This document shows positions 58,801 through 64,000 of a stretch of DNA of 64,000 nucleotides, one piece after another; the first letter of the stretch is position 1; every line of letters begins with the position of its first letter. The notes beneath the pieces were generated by a model. It worked only from the letters and a program-made list of their open reading frames with translations, did not search any database and was not told the origin of the DNA. Source of the DNA: Chrysopilus asiliformis (taxonomy: Eukaryota > Arthropoda > Insecta > Diptera > Rhagionidae); NCBI GenBank assembly GCA_964034945.1, contig OZ035961.1, positions 14,399,243 to 14,463,242 of the forward strand, in the 5' to 3' direction. The position numbers were made by a program, and so were the translations under genes.

Positions 58801-61800
58801 TTGAAGAAGATATTTTCCAAAGAGGATAAAATGGTCACCATAACTACCATCTGATGGACCATTCCCTAGTGTGTGGTTTCATCTCTTGTATTTTTTTAGA
58901 AGTTTTTTTTTGCCCCTAATTTGGGAATTGGATAGTCATGTGAAGGGGTAATCGGGCGGGTTTGTAGTCAAAAACTATTATCGACCCAAATCTCTTTTGG
59001 CAGGTAACGCTATTGTTTTACTCATTGATTGGCAACGGTACGAAACTCATAAATTATTTTTACCCTAAGGACTTAATTTCAAAACTTATTTCGTAAACTT
59101 TGATATAAGCTATGATGAGACCCTGCATAATTAATGAAACCCCGTAAACTATGTGAGAATGGACCGTGAAAATTTTGACTTTACTGGGGGGAAAAAAACC
59201 AACCCCAGCACAACACACCGCCCACACACCGTCATACATAATTTGATATCCTTCGCATATACATAATAAGACCATAATTGTCTGGAGAACTTTCCTCTGT
59301 ATTATCCAGCCAGACACAGGAGCAGCCGTCAAGGGTGTTTTGATGGAAAATCATAAAAGAATTTAATGAAAACTTTTGACAATTATTTTTTTTTTAAATG
59401 AAATTTAATTTTACCATCTTTGTCGTTTCTTTAATTCAAGATTGACAACAGCTGCGGAGTTATGTTAAAGGTGTTTTCTTACAGCTAAAGCAACTGAAGC
59501 AAATGAATCAAACTTTATTAATAAACTGTCAGTAATATTTCAAGAATTTTCCTCTGAAAAGTCTCCAAGATTGCACTAAATATATTAAGATTTTTGAATA
59601 TAATCAAAGTTTTGCACAGGTGATCCATGCACACCAAACTCAATCTGCTAATAAACAAATTCACGAGAATTTTCACATTAATTCTTCTTCATCTCCGGTG
59701 AAACATTATCTACCCCCCCACCCTTCCCCCCTTAACTTAGAAACCGGGGCGGCACACTTTAGCATGAATGACAATGATTAATGGCACCTGCAGGAAATTA
59801 ATTAAATTCTTGGGTATGTTTGCACAACTTTTACCTCAATCTATTTAACAAACGATGTTCAACTAAAGAGTTTTGATCATCCCTAAACATAGTTAGCCCT
59901 AAAAGTTTACTTTAAAATTAAGGGAGCGAAAAATTGCTTTATAAATTGAAATATAGTTGGGCGAGTTTACATACATATACATATTGAGATGCAAATTTTG
60001 GACTTTCAAATATAGCAATAATATTTATATCAAAATATTATTCAACAGACATTTTATTGGTAAAAATTATCAAACATCTTTGTTCGTAGACGGAAACCCT
60101 TCAATGTCCTTTTATAAATATTGTTAGACAAAAACATAATAAAGGCGGCAATTGCCATGGGGAAAATTTCAAAACCATTATTATTGGGGAAAATCATTAT
60201 TTGTTTTTGTTTTTAAAAGTTCTTTCCAAATTCATTACACCGAAAGTGAAATATATTTTTTACGACGTGATTATTTGTCTGTCAATTTACATTTACGCAG
60301 AAAAATGTATTCTCCAAAATAATTCAAGTGTACAAAAATGGTTTAATAACAAGGAAAAATCCCACATAATCCAAAAAAATCTTTCATAACCAACATGCAA
60401 TAATCAAGCACAAAAAATATTTGATTTTGAAATGATGTCTTTACCATTTTTAAATAAAAAAAAGGTTTCCAAGCTACTTATTTAATTTTAATTTCAACTT
60501 TTTTTTCTATTTTTCGCCAAGAACAACTCAGAAGAGACTCTAAAATAAGCAATAAAAGAAATACAAATTATATAACTCGTAAAATACTAATATTATTATT
60601 AAATCATGAAATTCCTGCAGATACTTTGTTAGAATATCTACTTGAGACATAAAATAAATTCCTGCACATATACCTACATATACATAAAACGATTTCGAAA
60701 CCCAACAAGGTCGAGAAATTTTTCCAGGTATTTTAGACGATTTTTCATTTCCATTCAAACGAATATCAGAAACGAACTAATTTGGTTATAAATTTGGCAT
60801 GTGTATTTCTCTCTGGAAAAAGAAAGACATTAAAATTATTCTGTTTGTGTTTTTATTTTAATTAAAATCAACATCAAAGGTAAAAACGTACCAAAGACCT
60901 AATGTGATTTAAAAAGAATTATACTTTGGCATAAATTCCCATATAACTGCCGCTTTATGCATTATGATTTCGCTCTTTTACTTGGATTTTGTGGTTTGGA
61001 AAACAAGATTTAAATTTTTTTACATTCTAGGAAATTTCACTCGCTCGTAAAAAATGTATCAGCATTTAGTACTTATGTTTCACAGAAAGCAAATTCTGAA
61101 AAAAAATACGCGTATGAGTTTTTCGTATCCCAGTTGGAGAAAAAATTACAACAATTTTGTAAATTTCAAACCAGGCAAATCGCAATGTGTTGCTACTTGA
61201 TTTTTTTTTGCGGCAAATAACCTCATTTTTAACGATACCTACTTTTAGTGAAACGGTGAAAAAAATCATTACAGTTTCCCCCTTTTTTTACATATTTTGT
61301 TTTCGTGATATGATTTTGCTGTATTTCGATGGTGTATTCGGTGATACGTATTTTTCAGGTAATGAAAATACAAGATTTGAGACAAATTTCTGCTTCTCCT
61401 GCTCGGATTCTTCCTTCACGAGACATGGGGCAAAATTTTAACAAAATTGATTTCGAAATAAGATCTAAAATGGTCAGATTTTCTTTGTAGTAGTTTTTGT
61501 TTTCTCAAAAACGTACTACCACATGCTTCAATGTCTGAAGCCCTCTGCAGCCATGAAAACTGCGCAGTCATTTATTTAATTTCCACGGTTTTATCAACAA
61601 CTTCGTTTGGTCAAGCGACGACGGCGTTTTCTGCTCACCAACGATATAAGGTTGTTGGTCCCTTATATTATCGATTCATTATTTTTAAACATTTTATAAT
61701 GTCAGAAACCTTTTAAACAATATTTTCCAGTTGAGGCGAACAAAAATCGAACTCTCGAACAAAATTGCGAATCTATGCTGCAAAACAACAAAACTGCGCA

Positions 61801-61892
61801 ATATTTGTGACTACAATTGCAACTTTTTTCCTACAACATCGCAAGCTGTTGGATAGCGCAGCACAAAAGACTTTTGCTACACACTACCTGTA
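55805..61892 (+). other. Presumed intron of the signal-peptide gene, right of the retrotransposon
   Basis: No exon could be identified. Some AT-rich frames are open by chance. If the donor at 47154 is real, this stretch is intronic, but the acceptor is not in view. Confidence 0.35.
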
Positions 61893-62329
61893 TCGGGTCT
61901 TTCAACAAGGACATAACAATTTTGTATTTAAATAAAACACAGAATAATTGAGATATCGGGCTGAAATTTATTCCAGGTGTAGTGGACATTTAAGTATGAA
62001 ATTCGATATCGTTCATATGGCCACCGCGAGCACGTTTGCTGATTGATTCTTTGGAGCCAATTTTCAAAAAAGAAATCCAACGGCGTTAAATCGCATGAGC
62101 AAGGTGGCCATTCGACCGGACCATTTCTCGAGATTATACGATTACCGAACTTCTCCTTCAATAGATCAATTGTTTGACCACCTGTGTGGCATTGCTCGTT
62201 CGTGAACTTCACCATGACAAAAATGTAAACCTTGACTAACGTTTTAGCATTGCCAGATCACAAAAAAAGTTTTAGGGTGCGTTTTTATTAAAATACAAAA
62301 TTGTTATGTCCTTGTTGAAAAGCCCTTTA
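61893..62329 (-). mobile_element. Internally deleted Tc1/mariner-superfamily element
   Basis: Inverted ends of about 35 bp (GGGTCTTTCAACAAGGACAT and matching right end with TTTCAACAAGGACATAAC), with TA near both outer edges. The ends enclose a minus-strand transposase remnant, see the next entry. The exact outer few bases are uncertain because the ends differ beyond GGG. Confidence 0.8.
61928..62215 (-). pseudogene. Mariner-type transposase remnant, N- and C-terminal parts joined by deletion
   Basis: The frame starts MVKFTNEQC and passes directly to GNRIISRNGPVEWPP then CDLTPLDFF, the segment around the third catalytic acid of mariner/Tc1 transposases. It then runs into ENWLQRINQQ. The usual ending RGGHMNDIEFHT is present but in another frame (near 62000-62045), so there is a frameshift as well as a large internal deletion removing the first two catalytic aspartates. 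Not functional. Confidence 0.82.
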
Positions 62330-63941
62330 TATCGTGTGTGAACACCGCACCCTACTTTTGCAGTTGCCGCACAAAACCAGTGCAGTAAAAGTACCGAAGT
62401 CTGATACTAATATTAGTTTGATACTAGTATTGGACTCCTAGAAAAGTTTTGAACCCCCATACTAAAATTTTGGGCCTTCCTATTTTAACTTTTTGTTTGT
62501 ATGGCAACACATGTGGATATAATTTTGTTGTTTTTAAATTATATCTTTTAGTATTTGACCAAACTTCCCCATAATTAATGGGGTGTAAATTTTTTTACGA
62601 TGTTTTGTACAAAACTTCATTCACCGAAAATAGCCTTTAAAAATTTAAAAGAAAAAAAATTGAAAAAAAACACACACACACATTTTACTCAACAAGTAAA
62701 TTAATTTATCGTCGAATTAACCCAATAGTTTTAAATTGAAAACTCTTTTCTAAATTATCTTTCATCGTCGCATGTTCCTTTTCGACAGTTTTCAAACCAC
62801 AACATTAATCAAATTGAAGAAAAAATTTAAAAATAGAGTTTCTTGAAAGAAGAAACTTGTCTAAATTTGTAATATTGCCGTTAAATGTATATAGATATCT
62901 CTATTACCCATTGATGACTACATTTTAAGAGTATTTTTTTTCTCTAAGGGAAAAACAATTTTGGTTTTTAGCTAATCTGATTTTATGAGATCACCGCACC
63001 ATGGACCTTTTTTCCCTTTCTCACCAAAAATTTCCCTTAATGAAAGTCGGCAACTTTTCCAAGAAGCCCTCCCAACGTTAAAGTGACTTGTCAATTTATT
63101 TGACCATTTTCCCGGAAAAACCCCTGACTTCAACGAAACATTTTCACAAAGGCCAAAGGAAACAACGAACAAAAGAAAACACAATTTTATAACCAGAAAA
63201 ATATCTCAAAAAATCGTTTTGCTGCGTTGACGTCGCCGGTTATATGGATTTTGAAGGGGGAAAATTACACACTTTTCTCTTTGCTATCATATCCTCCTAG
63301 GTAGGTGTGTATATCACCATTCACTAACGATATAAACCTTCACGATGGCAAGATAAATGCGTAAAATTGGGACAAAGTCAAAAGGAAGAGTAGTGAGAGG
63401 CTGACTGTTGTATCCCTCCGGGCAATTCATAAAAGTCAGTGCCATTCTGAGGCATTGTTGTTGCTCCCTCAAGTACTCCTACGACATTATTTAGGATTGG
63501 TGTGTCGGAGTTGCTTGCCAACAAAAATAACCTTTATCGCAAATTTACCAAAATTCCTGTCATTGCCAAACATCGTAGTTTTTTACCCTTATGTTTCAAT
63601 ATGAATACCAGCTACGAAATATACACATTACACACGTACAGACATCACCGCCCATGCATACATCCGCATCAGTTAAGGTAATTCGACAGCAAATGAAAGA
63701 ACATCTAACGTCAGGTGTTTAATGCTTAGATTAGAAATATCAACCAGTTCGACTCAACCACCACCACCCCTTTTCGAGATTGTTTACTATCGAATTTTTT
63801 TCTTTCTTATACGAAGAGAGAAGACGTGCGTTGCTACTATGAAAATATAAAGATACAGACGGACAGATCTACAATGTACACCATTTGGCTCGTCATTAAT
63901 GTTTCAAAATTCCAAACAGCCCAGGACAGCATTATGTAATA
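62330..63941. other. Unassigned DNA at the right edge
   Basis: A short CA repeat at about 62668-62681; otherwise no gene or transposon recognised. Around 63230-63560 the sequence is GC-richer and non-repetitive. Confidence 0.4.
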
Positions 63942-64000
63942 CTAGCTTGCATACCCGTTGTTGCCGGGTTAAGTTTTTTCAATTTTTTTTTATGGTCTAT
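63942..64000 (+). repeat. Start of a family F-type repeat, cut by the window edge
   Basis: ACTAGCTTGCATACCCGTTG followed by TTGCCGGGTTAAGTTTTTTC. ACTAGC plus a TTGCCGGGTTAA-type start is the usual beginning of this insect repeat class. The remainder lies outside. Confidence 0.6.

Noticed and set aside
59060..59332. 90-codon minus-strand frame with hydrophobic stretches
   Set aside because: No recognisable family, no supporting splice sites; hydrophobicity follows from T-rich codons.

Overview
The window looks like AT-rich insect nuclear DNA, probably from a fly. The reasons are its composition, the crowd of small non-autonomous DNA transposons, decayed repeats carrying GACGGACA-type tracts and ending in GGGTATAAAA (as fly Helitron/DINE-like repeats do), and a Ty3/gypsy element of the mdg3/blastopia type. 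There are no bacterial genes, rRNA genes, tRNA genes or CRISPR arrays. Nearly all short open frames are chance frames or lie inside repeats.

One intact mobile element dominates: a 4,863-bp Ty3/gypsy LTR retrotransposon at 50938-55800, minus strand. It has two identical 207-bp LTRs, a CTAG target duplication, and one gag-pol frame with SAP-like domain, two zinc knuckles, protease, reverse transcriptase, RNase H and integrase. Its primer-binding site fits the 3' end of tRNA-Leu. Directly upstream of its 3' LTR, where a polypurine tract is expected, there is instead a sense copy of the 5' end of tRNA-Leu. I regard this as the most interesting observation here.

One host gene is supported, by its first coding exon only: 47063-47153 on the plus strand encodes a signal peptide and ends at a consensus GGTAAGT donor in phase 1. 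Upstream, about 44.2-47.06 kb is richer in GC and simple trinucleotide repeats and may be its promoter and 5' leader. Everything from 47154 to the right edge is then probably its first large intron, with the retrotransposon inserted antisense to the gene.

The rest is a mosaic of short transposons with readable ends. Four have TTAA target sites (1190-1511, 21771-21893, 24921-25136, 30176-30401). Two near-identical hAT-like copies have perfect 8-bp target duplications (8016-8389, 22505-22874). Others are a PIF/Harbinger-like element with TTA duplication (3534-4199), pogo-like elements (23957-24205, 37568-37653), an internally deleted Tc1/mariner copy (61893-62329), several fold-backs, and at least four families of decayed dispersed repeats. 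A LINE reverse-transcriptase tail survives at 17100-17345. Two long hairpins (8931-9165 and 33321-33478) could yield double-stranded RNA if transcribed.

The left 44 kb holds no gene I can support. It may be intergenic or the intron of a gene whose exons lie outside the window.
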